A stretch of 17,961 nt of DNA from CAISIP01 sp043759735 (GTDB lineage Bacteria > Pseudomonadota > Gammaproteobacteria > Burkholderiales > Burkholderiaceae_C). The stretch spans positions 1 to 17,961 of the forward strand of contig JAYUQC010000006.1 of the NCBI GenBank assembly GCA_043759735.1, given 5' to 3'. Position 1 is the stretch's first letter; the number at the start of each line of letters is the position of its first letter. A program made the translations under genes and the position numbers. Below, piece after piece: positions 1-6,171 of the stretch. The notes under the pieces were generated by a model that was given only the letters and a program-made list of their open reading frames with translations, did not search any database and was not told the origin of the DNA.

Positions 1-310
1 CCCCCAGGGTGGCAAAAGGCAGGACCTGACCCCACGAATTCTGACCCAACCGAATGGCGGGGTCCAGCATGCTGCGGCAGTGGTATGAAGGCACAAGCAA
101 GGCGGCCCCGGGTCCGACCCCACACTGGCGGTAGGCGTCCGTCATTGCATAACGGCCACGGGAATAGAAGCGGGCATTGGGCGACGATATCCAGCGCGCT
201 GTTTCGCTCGCTTGGTGCAAGCCCAGCGAGCCCCGCCTGGGCGAGGGCAGCACAGGCACCCTTGGTGGTGGAAAGCCACAACCCGTGGCGTCAAACGTGC
301 GGTATTGCAT
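1..310 (-). CDS. N-terminal part of a probable DegT-type PLP aminotransferase, running off the left edge
   Basis: An open frame starts at ATG 310-308, overlaps the hydrolase 1 stop by one base (TGATG), and stays open for 103 codons to the window edge. The start gives MQYRTFDATGCGFPPP. The stretch FYSRGRYAMTDAYRQCGVGPG followed by LLVPSYHCRSMLDPAIRLG resembles the N-terminus of DegT/DnrJ/EryC1/StrS-type PLP aminotransferases found in polysaccharide loci, where a small-residue helix is followed by VPxYHC. The PLP lysine would lie further on and is not seen. After residue ~86 the similarity ends and the frame reads through the RAYT-type repeat at 11-33 (WGQVLPF), so the gene is probably truncated there. 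Coupling to hydrolase 1 says it was the last gene of the minus-strand operon. The family call is from remembered motifs and moderately sure; an intact gene is unlikely. Confidence 0.6.
   Translation of the reverse strand, partial: MQYRTFDATGCGFPPPRVPVLPSPRRGSLGLHQASETARWISSPNARFYSRGRYAMTDAYRQCGVGPGAALLVPSYHCRSMLDPAIRLGQNSWGQVLPFATLG
11..33 (+). repeat. RAYT-associated 23-bp repeat, copy A
   Basis: Core GGCAAAAGGCAGGACC followed by TGACCCC. It is identical to 3055-3077 and is the inverse of 2694-2716. It lies inside the open frame of the probable aminotransferase and coincides with the loss of recognisable aminotransferase sequence. On the minus strand it is preceded by a second GGGTCAG at 44-50, so the repeat unit may extend to about position 50. 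Confidence 0.85.
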
Positions 311-1167
311 CATCCTGCAATGTGCTTCTGAAGCCATTCGACGGTCAACTCTTCGGCCCTGGATCGCGAAGCAGCATCCGAGAACGTATGGTCCGCGCCG
401 CAGAAATCATGCCGGGCTACTTTGCCTTCTGCCAACAGGCCGGCCCATGCGGGGTCGAACTTGGAAAACTCGAGGAACTCCTTTGCAGTGTAGTCATCGT
501 CGCTGAGCAAGAGTTGGATACCGCCGTCGAAAGCTCGCCAGGCGCGGGCCATTTGCTGTTGAAACGTGAATTCTCGACGGACGACCGTCGTTGTGCCGAT
601 CGAGCCCATCAAGCGCACGTTGCGCCAAAGCCCTGTTACCGCGGCGCGCGCGACCCGACCGCTGAAAAGTTTGATCCAGAATTCCTTTTGTCGCAGTCGG
701 CGCGTGTAGTAATGCTTGACGTTGGCGCGTGCAAGGCTTGCTTCGGAACGGACCCAGGGGTTGAGCAGGCACAGGCCGCGTACCCGTCGATCCTTGGTGT
801 TGCCGCAGTACATCAACGCGGCAGAGGCGCCATCGCACAGGCCCCATAGGGCAATCTTTTTGATGCCGGGCAAGTGGTCTTGCATGGCGTCAATCGCTGC
901 GCCGATATCCGCGGTCACGCTGTCGAAGCCGCGCGGCTCACCCGTGCTGTCGCCCATGCCACGGTAGTCGAAGCGCAGTGCTGCGATGCCGGCAGCGGCC
1001 AGTGCGCGGGTCAAGAGCACAAATTGCCGATGGCTGCCAGCCCTGTATTGCGGCCCTCCAACGATGACGACCAGACCGATCGAAGCGGGATTGTGGGGTT
1101 TGACCAGAATGCCAGCCAGTGTCTCCTGTTCGCAGTTGAAACTGATCGGCTCCTCGATGAAATTCAT
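310..1167 (-). CDS. Exosortase A-associated hydrolase 1 (alpha/beta hydrolase)
   Basis: A 285-residue alpha/beta-hydrolase matching the 'hydrolase 1, exosortase A system-associated' family. Visible features are the oxyanion-hole region VVIVGGPQYRAGSHRQF (33-49), FDYRGMGDS (66-74), the nucleophile elbow WGLCDGAS (108-115) with Cys111 in the nucleophile position, a DDD cluster at 223-225 that may hold the acid, and the likely catalytic His260 in GADHTFSD. A Cys nucleophile recalls dienelactone hydrolase. There is no signal peptide, so it should be cytoplasmic. Its ATG overlaps the hydrolase 2 stop by four bases (ATGA), implying translational coupling. The substrate is unknown; by context it may release or transfer an acyl group in the pathway that includes the locus ACP and ligase. 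Family call firm, reaction not. Confidence 0.9.
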   Translation of the reverse strand: MNFIEEPISFNCEQETLAGILVKPHNPASIGLVVIVGGPQYRAGSHRQFVLLTRALAAAGIAALRFDYRGMGDSTGEPRGFDSVTADIGAAIDAMQDHLPGIKKIALWGLCDGASAALMYCGNTKDRRVRGLCLLNPWVRSEASLARANVKHYYTRRLRQKEFWIKLFSGRVARAAVTGLWRNVRLMGSIGTTTVVRREFTFQQQMARAWRAFDGGIQLLLSDDDYTAKEFLEFSKFDPAWAGLLAEGKVARHDFCGADHTFSDAASRSRAEELTVEWLQKHIAG

Positions 1168-2057
1168 GGCGTGACACGATCCTCGAAGGCACTCATGGCT
1201 GAGACAGTCGCACTGAGCAAGGCCGGAGCCAGTTCGATTTCAGTGGTTTGCCAAAATGCCGGGCCTTCGACGACGTGGCTACGTATGGCAACGCCGCTGC
1301 TTTCCCAGACAGCCAGCGTCTTGCCGGCTACCGGACTGATCGCTGCATCTGGCCGCGTCGATACGTCGAACCACTCAAGCCTGGTGGGGGTTGACGCCCG
1401 ATGCTGCTGCGCCCGTATGGGCGGCGCCAGCAGCGCCGCCTCCATGCCCAGCGCCAGCCCAGGCGCAATCGTGTAGCCGGCAACGTCAATCGATTCGCCA
1501 TTGGACAGCCGTTGCCGCGGCTCCTGCGACTGTTCCTTGGCGCCACCAGCCAGTAAGTTCGCCGCAGACTGCAGGCGCAGGAACTGCTGCAGCAACAATT
1601 TTCCGGAAGTCGCTGGGGCCCAGAAAACAAAATTTGCGTGGGAGGGCAATTGGGAGGCAGCCTGCGCTGCCAATAGGCACCCGGCACGCAATCCCCATAA
1701 CCATAACGGCGCATTGCGCTCCTCTAGCAACCAACGGCAACCCAGCGTCACGTCGTCGATCCAGTCCTGCCAGCTAGCGTCGCCGAAGTCCCCGGAACTA
1801 TCGCCACAGCCGAGCAAATCGAGTTGCAATACATTGAATCCAGCCTGCGACAGAGCCCGCGCTTGCAGCGCTGCCATACGCCTGGACTTGTTCATCTCCT
1901 CGGCGAAAGGATGCACATAGAGCACGGAACCAAGTGCCGGCGCAACGGTTGCTGCATGGAACCTGCAATAGCGCCGACCGCCACGCCCTTCGTCAACCGG
2001 CAGATAGAAGGCACGGACCGCCGCCGAACTTCCGCCGTGGCGTGTCAAAGCTGCCAT
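1164..2057 (-). CDS. Exosortase A-associated hydrolase 2 (alpha/beta-hydrolase fold, atypical active site)
   Basis: A 297-residue protein of the 'hydrolase 2, exosortase A system-associated' family. The family hallmark VHPFAEEMNKSRRM lies at 48-61, followed by LDLLGCGDSSGDF (79-91). The position of the nucleophile elbow reads WGLRAGC (121-127), with Ala125 where a Ser or Cys would be expected, and the C-terminal region (VVEGPAFWQT) shows no obvious catalytic His. It may therefore be non-hydrolytic, for example a binding partner of hydrolase 1, which follows with a four-base overlap. The ATG at 2057 sits 27 bases after the stop of the dehydrogenase remnant; its Shine-Dalgarno is weak. It is cytoplasmic, with no signal peptide. 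Confidence 0.88.
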   Translation of the reverse strand: MAALTRHGGSSAAVRAFYLPVDEGRGGRRYCRFHAATVAPALGSVLYVHPFAEEMNKSRRMAALQARALSQAGFNVLQLDLLGCGDSSGDFGDASWQDWIDDVTLGCRWLLEERNAPLWLWGLRAGCLLAAQAASQLPSHANFVFWAPATSGKLLLQQFLRLQSAANLLAGGAKEQSQEPRQRLSNGESIDVAGYTIAPGLALGMEAALLAPPIRAQQHRASTPTRLEWFDVSTRPDAAISPVAGKTLAVWESSGVAIRSHVVEGPAFWQTTEIELAPALLSATVSAMSAFEDRVTP

Positions 2058-2084
2058 GGCATGGGCTTGGCTCGACCGGAGCCG

Positions 2085-2384
2085 CTACCTGCCAACCGCA
2101 AGGTAGTCGAAGCCTTGTTCGCGTACGAACTTTGGATCATAGAAATTGTGTCCGTCGATGATCACCGGTGTCCTGAGCACCTGCTTGGTGTCGTCGGTGT
2201 TCGGCTTGAACGCGAGGCCCCACAGCGCGAAGTGCTTGCCCGCCAGATCAGCCCCGAAGCAAGAAAAACACGATCCGTCATAACCCGCTTCCGGATACAG
2301 GAAATGCTCCGCGTCGCGCACGTCGGCCATGCAGGCCCCGCCGACAAAGCCACCATAGCCAGAACCGACAATCGAAATCTTCAT
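2085..2384 (-). pseudogene. Internally deleted UDP-glucose 6-dehydrogenase remnant
   Basis: A 99-codon open frame is a mosaic of separated parts of UDP-glucose 6-dehydrogenase, which is normally about 440 residues. Residues 1-22 (MKISIVGSGYGGFVGGACMA) are the N-terminal Rossmann start. Residues 23-47 (EHFLYPEAGYDGSCF) match the active-site cysteine region but lack the following PKD. Residues 48-68 (GKHFALWGLAFKPNTDD) are the start of the UDP-binding domain, and 69-99 (PVIIDGHNFYDPKFVREQGF) the extreme C-terminus. Most of the NAD-binding domain and the central helices are gone, so no dehydrogenase activity is expected. The deletions leave the frame open. It sits between the ACP (22 bases upstream) and hydrolase 2 (27 bases downstream). 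It could be a selected small protein, but a decaying pseudogene is the simpler reading. Confidence 0.82.
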
Positions 2385-2406
2385 GGGTCGACGTCAGCGT
2401 TTCGGC

Positions 2407-2658
2407 TCAGTCCGCCAGCTTGGCGCTGACGAAATCGGTCAGCGAGCCCACCGTCGCAAACGTCGCACCATCGATGTCATCGTCATCCACGATGATGCCC
2501 AGTTGTTCCTCCATGCTGGTGATCAGCGTCACCACGGCCATCGAGTCGAGTTCCGGAATCGCGCCGAGCAAGGGCGTATCGGGCGTGAAGGCCTTGGCCC
2601 GGCCGCCAAGGCTCAAAACTTCGTCGAGTATGCGCAATACTTCTTGGGTGACGTTCAA
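2407..2658 (-). CDS. Exosortase-associated acyl carrier protein
   Basis: An 83-residue acidic, helical protein with the phosphopantetheine-attachment motif ELDSMAVV, the serine being residue 39 or close to it. DSM replaces the usual DSL, as in several dedicated carrier proteins. The length is typical of an ACP. The start is TTG at 2658; a GGAG lies six bases before it on the minus strand (CCGGAGCCCGAA then TTG), which supports the unusual start. It is the first gene of the minus-strand operon. It presumably carries the acyl or aminoacyl intermediate made by the ligase at 3090 and could also donate acyl chains to the N-acyl amino acid synthase-like protein at 14936. Its upstream region is occupied by the RAYT element starting at 2694, so its original promoter may have been changed. 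Confidence 0.9.
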   Translation of the reverse strand: MNVTQEVLRILDEVLSLGGRAKAFTPDTPLLGAIPELDSMAVVTLITSMEEQLGIIVDDDDIDGATFATVGSLTDFVSAKLAD

Positions 2659-2693
2659 TTCGGGCTCCGGTGAGGCAAAGTCGCATTCTATGT

Positions 2694-2716
2694 GGGGTCA
2701 GGTCCTGCCTTTTGCC
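2694..2716 (-). repeat. RAYT-associated 23-bp repeat, copy B (inverted)
   Basis: GGGGTCAGGTCCTGCC then TTTTGCC, the exact inverse of copies at 11-33 and 3055-3077. It contains the near-palindrome CAGG-T-CCTG. It forms the left end of the element and lies 35 bp upstream of the ACP start codon. Confidence 0.88.
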
Positions 2717-2771
2717 CCCGGGTGCGCATCTTCCGGCTGCTGCGCCTGCGTCGCACGCGCCAACAGGCGGC

Positions 2772-2957
2772 TCACCCGCGATGCGCCATCAGGCAGAAAG
2801 CCAGCAGGCGAGCGTCGAAGCGCAGCATGGCGTCGCCGAGAATGTGCAGCAGGGTCGCACGATCCTTGTCGCTTTCGAAAATCGATTCGCGTCTGTTGCC
2901 GCGCGCTGTCACATGGTAGGTTGCGCCGGGAAATTCGATGCGAAGGGGACGTGCCAT
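2772..2957 (-). pseudogene. Truncated REP-associated tyrosine transposase (Y1_Tnp)
   Basis: 61 residues beginning MARPLRIEFPGATYHVTARG, followed by NRRESIF, the very characteristic N-terminus of RAYT transposases. The frame ends CLMAHRG then stop, at the point where intact family members read LMPNHYHL, the HUH metal-binding motif. The HUH histidines and the downstream catalytic tyrosine are therefore missing, and less than a third of a typical RAYT remains. It cannot be catalytically active. Any mobility would need an intact copy elsewhere in the genome. Confidence 0.85.
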
Positions 2958-2961
2958 CCAG

Positions 2962-3010
2962 GCAGGTTATGGCGCAAGGGCGCATGAGGCAAGATAAGGC
3001 CCTAACCTGC
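2962..3010. repeat. Imperfect inverted repeat upstream of the transposase remnant
   Basis: Arms GCAGGTTATGGC (2962-2973) and GCCCTAACCTGC (2999-3010) pair over 12 bp with one mismatch around a 25-base loop. It lies between the RAYT start codon and the right terminal repeat, where these elements often carry a structured recognition sequence. No U-tract follows, so it is not a clear terminator. Confidence 0.5.
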
Positions 3011-3054
3011 ATCCTCCGGCTGTATGACAGAACAGTTCGACCGAGGGGGTGGGG

Positions 3055-3077
3055 GGCAAAAGGCAGGACCTGACCCC
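3055..3077 (+). repeat. RAYT-associated 23-bp repeat, copy C
   Basis: Identical to copy A (11-33) and preceded by extra Gs from 3051. It forms the right end of the RAYT element and stops 12 bases before the proposed ATG of the acyl-CoA ligase. Confidence 0.88.
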
Positions 3078-3089
3078 TTACACTTTGCC

Positions 3090-4730
3090 ATGATCGAATC
3101 CGCCTTGTTGCCGCAACTCATCGCTGTGTCCGCCCGGCAGCACCCTGATGCTGTCGCGGTGACGTATGGTTTGCAGAACCTGAGCTATGGCCAGTTGGAC
3201 CTGGCCATGCGGCAGTTCGCTGGTGGCATGGTCACCTTGGGCCTGGCCCGTGGCGAACGCGTCGCCATCTACCTGGAGAAGCGGTTCGAGACTGTCATTG
3301 CCAGCTTCGGTGCCCCGGCGGCCGGTGGCGTATTCGTGCCGGTCAATCCGCTGCTCAAGCCCGAGCAGGTGGCGTTCATCCTGCAGGACTGCAATGTCCG
3401 GGTGCTGCTGACCTCGCCCGATCGCCTTGCCTTGCTCCAGGATGCATTGGCACTCTGCCCGGACCTGCGCCATGTCGTGGTGACCGACGCCGCCGGTGGC
3501 GCCACTGCCCCATTGCCATCGCTGGCCCATGGCGTGCCTGTCGTCCCCTGGTCGGACTTGCTGCACAGTGCGCCAGCGCCGGGCCACCGCGTCATCGACA
3601 CCGACATGGCCGCGATCCTTTACACCTCGGGCAGTACCGGAAAACCCAAGGGTGTGGTGTTGTCGCACCGCAACATGGTCGCCGGTGCCAAGAGCGTGGC
3701 CGCGTATCTGGAAAACAGCGCCAGCGATACGCTGCTGGCCGCGCTGCCGCTGTCGTTCGACGCCGGTTTCAGCCAGTTGACCACCGCCTTCCACACCGGT
3801 GCGCGGGTGGTGCTGCTCAATTACCTGATGCCGCGCGACGTGCTCAAGGCCCTGGAGCGCGAGAAGGTGACGGGTCTGACGGCGGTCCCGCCCCTGTACA
3901 TACAGCTGACGCAGCTGGAATGGCCCAGCGCCATCAACCAGCATCTGCGCTATTTCGCCAACACCGGCGGGCGCATGCCGCGTGAAACGCTGGGCCTTTT
4001 GCGCCAGAAGGCGCCGGCAGCCAGGCCGTTCCTGATGTATGGCCTGACCGAGGCCTTCCGCTCCACTTACCTGCCGCCCGAAGAAGTCGACCGGCGGCCC
4101 GACTCGATCGGCAAGGCCATTCCCAATGCCGAGATCCTGGTGTTGCGCGACGACGGCTCGCGCTGCGGGCCCAATGAACCGGGCGAACTGGTGCATCGCG
4201 GCGCGCTGGTCGGTCAGGGCTACTGGAACGATGCCGCCAAGACCGCCGAGCGCTACAAGTTGCTGGGCCACGGCGTGCCGGGCCGCGACGCAGGCCTGCA
4301 ATTGCCGGAGTACGCGGTTTTTTCCGGTGACACGGTGCGCATGGATGAAGACGGGTTCCTGTATTTCATCGGCCGGCGCGACGAAATGATGAAGACTTCG
4401 GGGTATCGTGTCAGCCCGACCGAGGTGGAAGAGATTTTGTACGCCACCAGGCTGGTTGGTGAATGTGTCGCGTTCGGCGTCGAGCATCCCAGCCTCGGCC
4501 ATGCGATCCACGTGATCGCCACGGCGCCCGAGTCCAACCCACATCGGATGGATGACGAAAACCACCAGACGCAGGTCGCAGCGCTGCTCGTGCAGTGCAA
4601 GCAGCATATGCCAGCCTACATGGTGCCAGCCGGTATCGAGTTCGTCGCCGGCCCATTGCCGCGCAACCCGAATGGAAAAATCGATCGCAAGACACTGTCG
4701 GCTGACTGGTCAGCACGCCACGCAGATTGA
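3090..4730 (+). CDS. Exosortase A-associated acyl-CoA ligase (AMP-forming)
   Basis: An adenylate-forming enzyme of 546 residues matching the 'acyl-CoA ligase, exosortase A system-associated' family. Visible core motifs are the phosphate loop YTSGSTGKPKG (178-188), MYGLTE (316-321), GDTVRMDEDGFLYFIGR with its adenosine-binding Asp at 414, and the C-terminal catalytic lysine region NPNGKIDRK (Lys530). It should activate a carboxylic acid with ATP and load it on CoA or on the locus ACP; the substrate is not known. I chose ATG 3090 because an upstream in-frame ATG (3024) would put 22 residues encoded mostly by the RAYT end before the protein. No good Shine-Dalgarno precedes 3090, so the insertion may have altered initiation. 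The decarboxylase follows after 39 bases. Confidence 0.92.
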   Translation: MIESALLPQLIAVSARQHPDAVAVTYGLQNLSYGQLDLAMRQFAGGMVTLGLARGERVAIYLEKRFETVIASFGAPAAGGVFVPVNPLLKPEQVAFILQDCNVRVLLTSPDRLALLQDALALCPDLRHVVVTDAAGGATAPLPSLAHGVPVVPWSDLLHSAPAPGHRVIDTDMAAILYTSGSTGKPKGVVLSHRNMVAGAKSVAAYLENSASDTLLAALPLSFDAGFSQLTTAFHTGARVVLLNYLMPRDVLKALEREKVTGLTAVPPLYIQLTQLEWPSAINQHLRYFANTGGRMPRETLGLLRQKAPAARPFLMYGLTEAFRSTYLPPEEVDRRPDSIGKAIPNAEILVLRDDGSRCGPNEPGELVHRGALVGQGYWNDAAKTAERYKLLGHGVPGRDAGLQLPEYAVFSGDTVRMDEDGFLYFIGRRDEMMKTSGYRVSPTEVEEILYATRLVGECVAFGVEHPSLGHAIHVIATAPESNPHRMDDENHQTQVAALLVQCKQHMPAYMVPAGIEFVAGPLPRNPNGKIDRKTLSADWSARHAD

Positions 4731-4769
4731 TACGTCCCGTCTGGACCCGCCAGGAAAGCAACCCCACCC

Positions 4770-6014
4770 ATGACGTCAGTTTCACGCACTTTGCCGGTAC
4801 ATGCCCCGCTGGACCAGTTCCCGAGCGAGGCTGGGGAGCTGCTGCTGGGCGGGCAGCGCCTGAGCCTGCTGGCTGAGCGGGTTGGGCAGACTCCGTTCTA
4901 TGCCTATGACCGTGCCGCTTTGCGTGCGCGGGTCGCCAGTCTGCGTCAGGCATTGCCGCAGGCCGTCAAGCTGCATTACGCCATGAAGGCGAACCCGATG
5001 CCTGCCGTGGTCGGCTTCATGAGTGGTCTGGTCGACGGCATCGATGTGGCGTCGGGTGGCGAGTTGAAGGTGGCGCTCGATGCGGGTGCCGATCCCAAGG
5101 AAATCAGTTTTGCCGGTCCCGGCAAACGCGACTCCGAACTGCGCCAGGCAGTCGCTTCTGGCGTGCTGGTCAATGTGGAGTCGCCGCGAGAAGTGGTGGC
5201 GTTGCAGGAAATCTCGCAACAACTGGGTATGCCGGCACGGGTCGCGGTGCGGGTCAATCCGGACTTCGAGCTCAAGGGCTCTGGCATGAAGATGGGCGGC
5301 GGCCCAAAGCAGTTTGGCGTGGATGTCGAGCAGATGCCCGGGCTGCTGGCCGATATCGGCCGTGCCGAACTCGACTTCGAGGGCTTCCACCTGTTCGCCG
5401 GCTCCCAGAACCTGCGGCCGGAGTCGATTTGCGAGGCCCAGCAGAAATCCTATGAACTGGCGTTGCGGCTGTCGGGCGACGCGCCTGCGCCGGTGCGTTT
5501 TCTGAATCTGGGCGGCGGCTTCGGAGTCCCGTATTTTCCGGGCGAGCAGCGGCTGGACATCGCCCCGATCGGTGAGAACCTGGCGCAACTGCTGGAACGG
5601 GCGCGCAGCGAGATGCCGCAGGCCAGTTTCGTGATCGAATTAGGTCGCTACCTGGTTGCCGAAGCCGGCATTTACGTCACCCGAATCCTGGATCGCAAGG
5701 TCTCGCGCGGACATGTGTTCCTGGTCACCGATGGTGGGCTCAACCACCATTTGTCGGCATCGGGCAACTTCGGCCAGGTGGTGCGCAAGAACTATCCGGT
5801 CACCATCGGCAATCGCCGTGGCAATGGTCCGACGGAGACCGTTTCGGTGGTGGGTCCGTTATGCACGCCGCTCGATCTGCTGGCCGATCGCATGGCCCTG
5901 CCACAGGCCCAGCTTGGCGACCTGGTGGTGGTCTACCAGTCGGGCGCCTACGGTGCCAGCGCGAGTCCGCAGGCTTTTCTGGGCCACGCGCCGTGCGTCG
6001 AGGTACTGGTATAA
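4770..6014 (+). CDS. Exosortase A-associated PLP-dependent decarboxylase (fold type III)
   Basis: 414 residues of the ornithine/diaminopimelate decarboxylase fold (alanine-racemase-like barrel), matching the 'pyridoxal-dependent decarboxylase, exosortase A system-associated' family. The PLP Schiff-base lysine is Lys73 in HYAMKANP. The phosphate-binding loop GGGFG is at 248-252, ELGRYLVAEAG at 290-300, the catalytic cysteine region GPLCTPLD at 362-369 (Cys365), and SGAYG with Tyr394 near the end. It probably decarboxylates an amino acid or an ACP- or CoA-linked amino-acyl intermediate; the substrate cannot be read from sequence. An AGGAAA about 12 bases before the ATG serves as ribosome binding site. 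It forms an operon with the ligase. Confidence 0.93.
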   Translation: MTSVSRTLPVHAPLDQFPSEAGELLLGGQRLSLLAERVGQTPFYAYDRAALRARVASLRQALPQAVKLHYAMKANPMPAVVGFMSGLVDGIDVASGGELKVALDAGADPKEISFAGPGKRDSELRQAVASGVLVNVESPREVVALQEISQQLGMPARVAVRVNPDFELKGSGMKMGGGPKQFGVDVEQMPGLLADIGRAELDFEGFHLFAGSQNLRPESICEAQQKSYELALRLSGDAPAPVRFLNLGGGFGVPYFPGEQRLDIAPIGENLAQLLERARSEMPQASFVIELGRYLVAEAGIYVTRILDRKVSRGHVFLVTDGGLNHHLSASGNFGQVVRKNYPVTIGNRRGNGPTETVSVVGPLCTPLDLLADRMALPQAQLGDLVVVYQSGAYGASASPQAFLGHAPCVEVLV

Positions 6015-6034
6015 GCCCGCTTGCTTCAAGGCAC

Positions 6035-6057
6035 GTCGGCAGGCAGCTACTGCCGGC
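6035..6057 (+). terminator. Possible hairpin after the decarboxylase gene
   Basis: GTCGGCAG (6035-6042) and CTGCCGGC (6050-6057) pair over 8 bp including one G-U, with a 7-base loop, followed by only TTT. It sits 20 bases after the decarboxylase stop in the 157-bp gap before the sugar transferase. The short U-tract makes termination uncertain. The rest of the gap shows no recognisable sigma-70 or sigma-54 promoter. Confidence 0.35.
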
Positions 6058-6171
6058 TTTGCGCAAGGACGCCCCGATTTGCCGTGTAGTATCGGCGTTC
6101 GGCGGAATGGTGAAGGCAACAGCCCCGGTCGTTGCCAGACTGGTCAAGGTGGGACTTCCGCACATTGGGGC

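Larger units (their letters stand above)
2694..3077 (-). mobile_element. Decayed RAYT (REP-associated tyrosine transposase) element with inverted terminal repeats
   Basis: The 384-bp unit is bounded by inverted copies of the same 23-bp core (2694-2716 and 3055-3077) and contains a truncated Y1-transposase reading frame on the minus strand. The outer bases are extended by C runs on the left (2717-2719) and G runs on the right (3051-3054). The organisation, a short transposase-like gene flanked by inverted repeat/REP-like sequence, is that of RAYT/IS200-IS605-related elements. The element separates the ACP operon from the acyl-CoA ligase and fills nearly the whole stretch 2659-3089; no other gene was found there. 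Confidence 0.75.

Noticed and set aside
85..849. 254-residue plus-strand open frame over hydrolase 1
   Set aside because: It is antisense to a well-recognised gene, with low-complexity composition and no family resemblance; a shadow of high-GC codon use.
3078..4607. 509-residue minus-strand open frame
   Set aside because: Complementary to the acyl-CoA ligase, rich in Gln, His and Arg as expected of a reverse-complement shadow.
5656..6171. 172-codon N-terminal extension of the sugar transferase frame
   Set aside because: It lies mostly in another frame of the decarboxylase gene and has no membrane or domain character; the family starts near MIKIFNHY.
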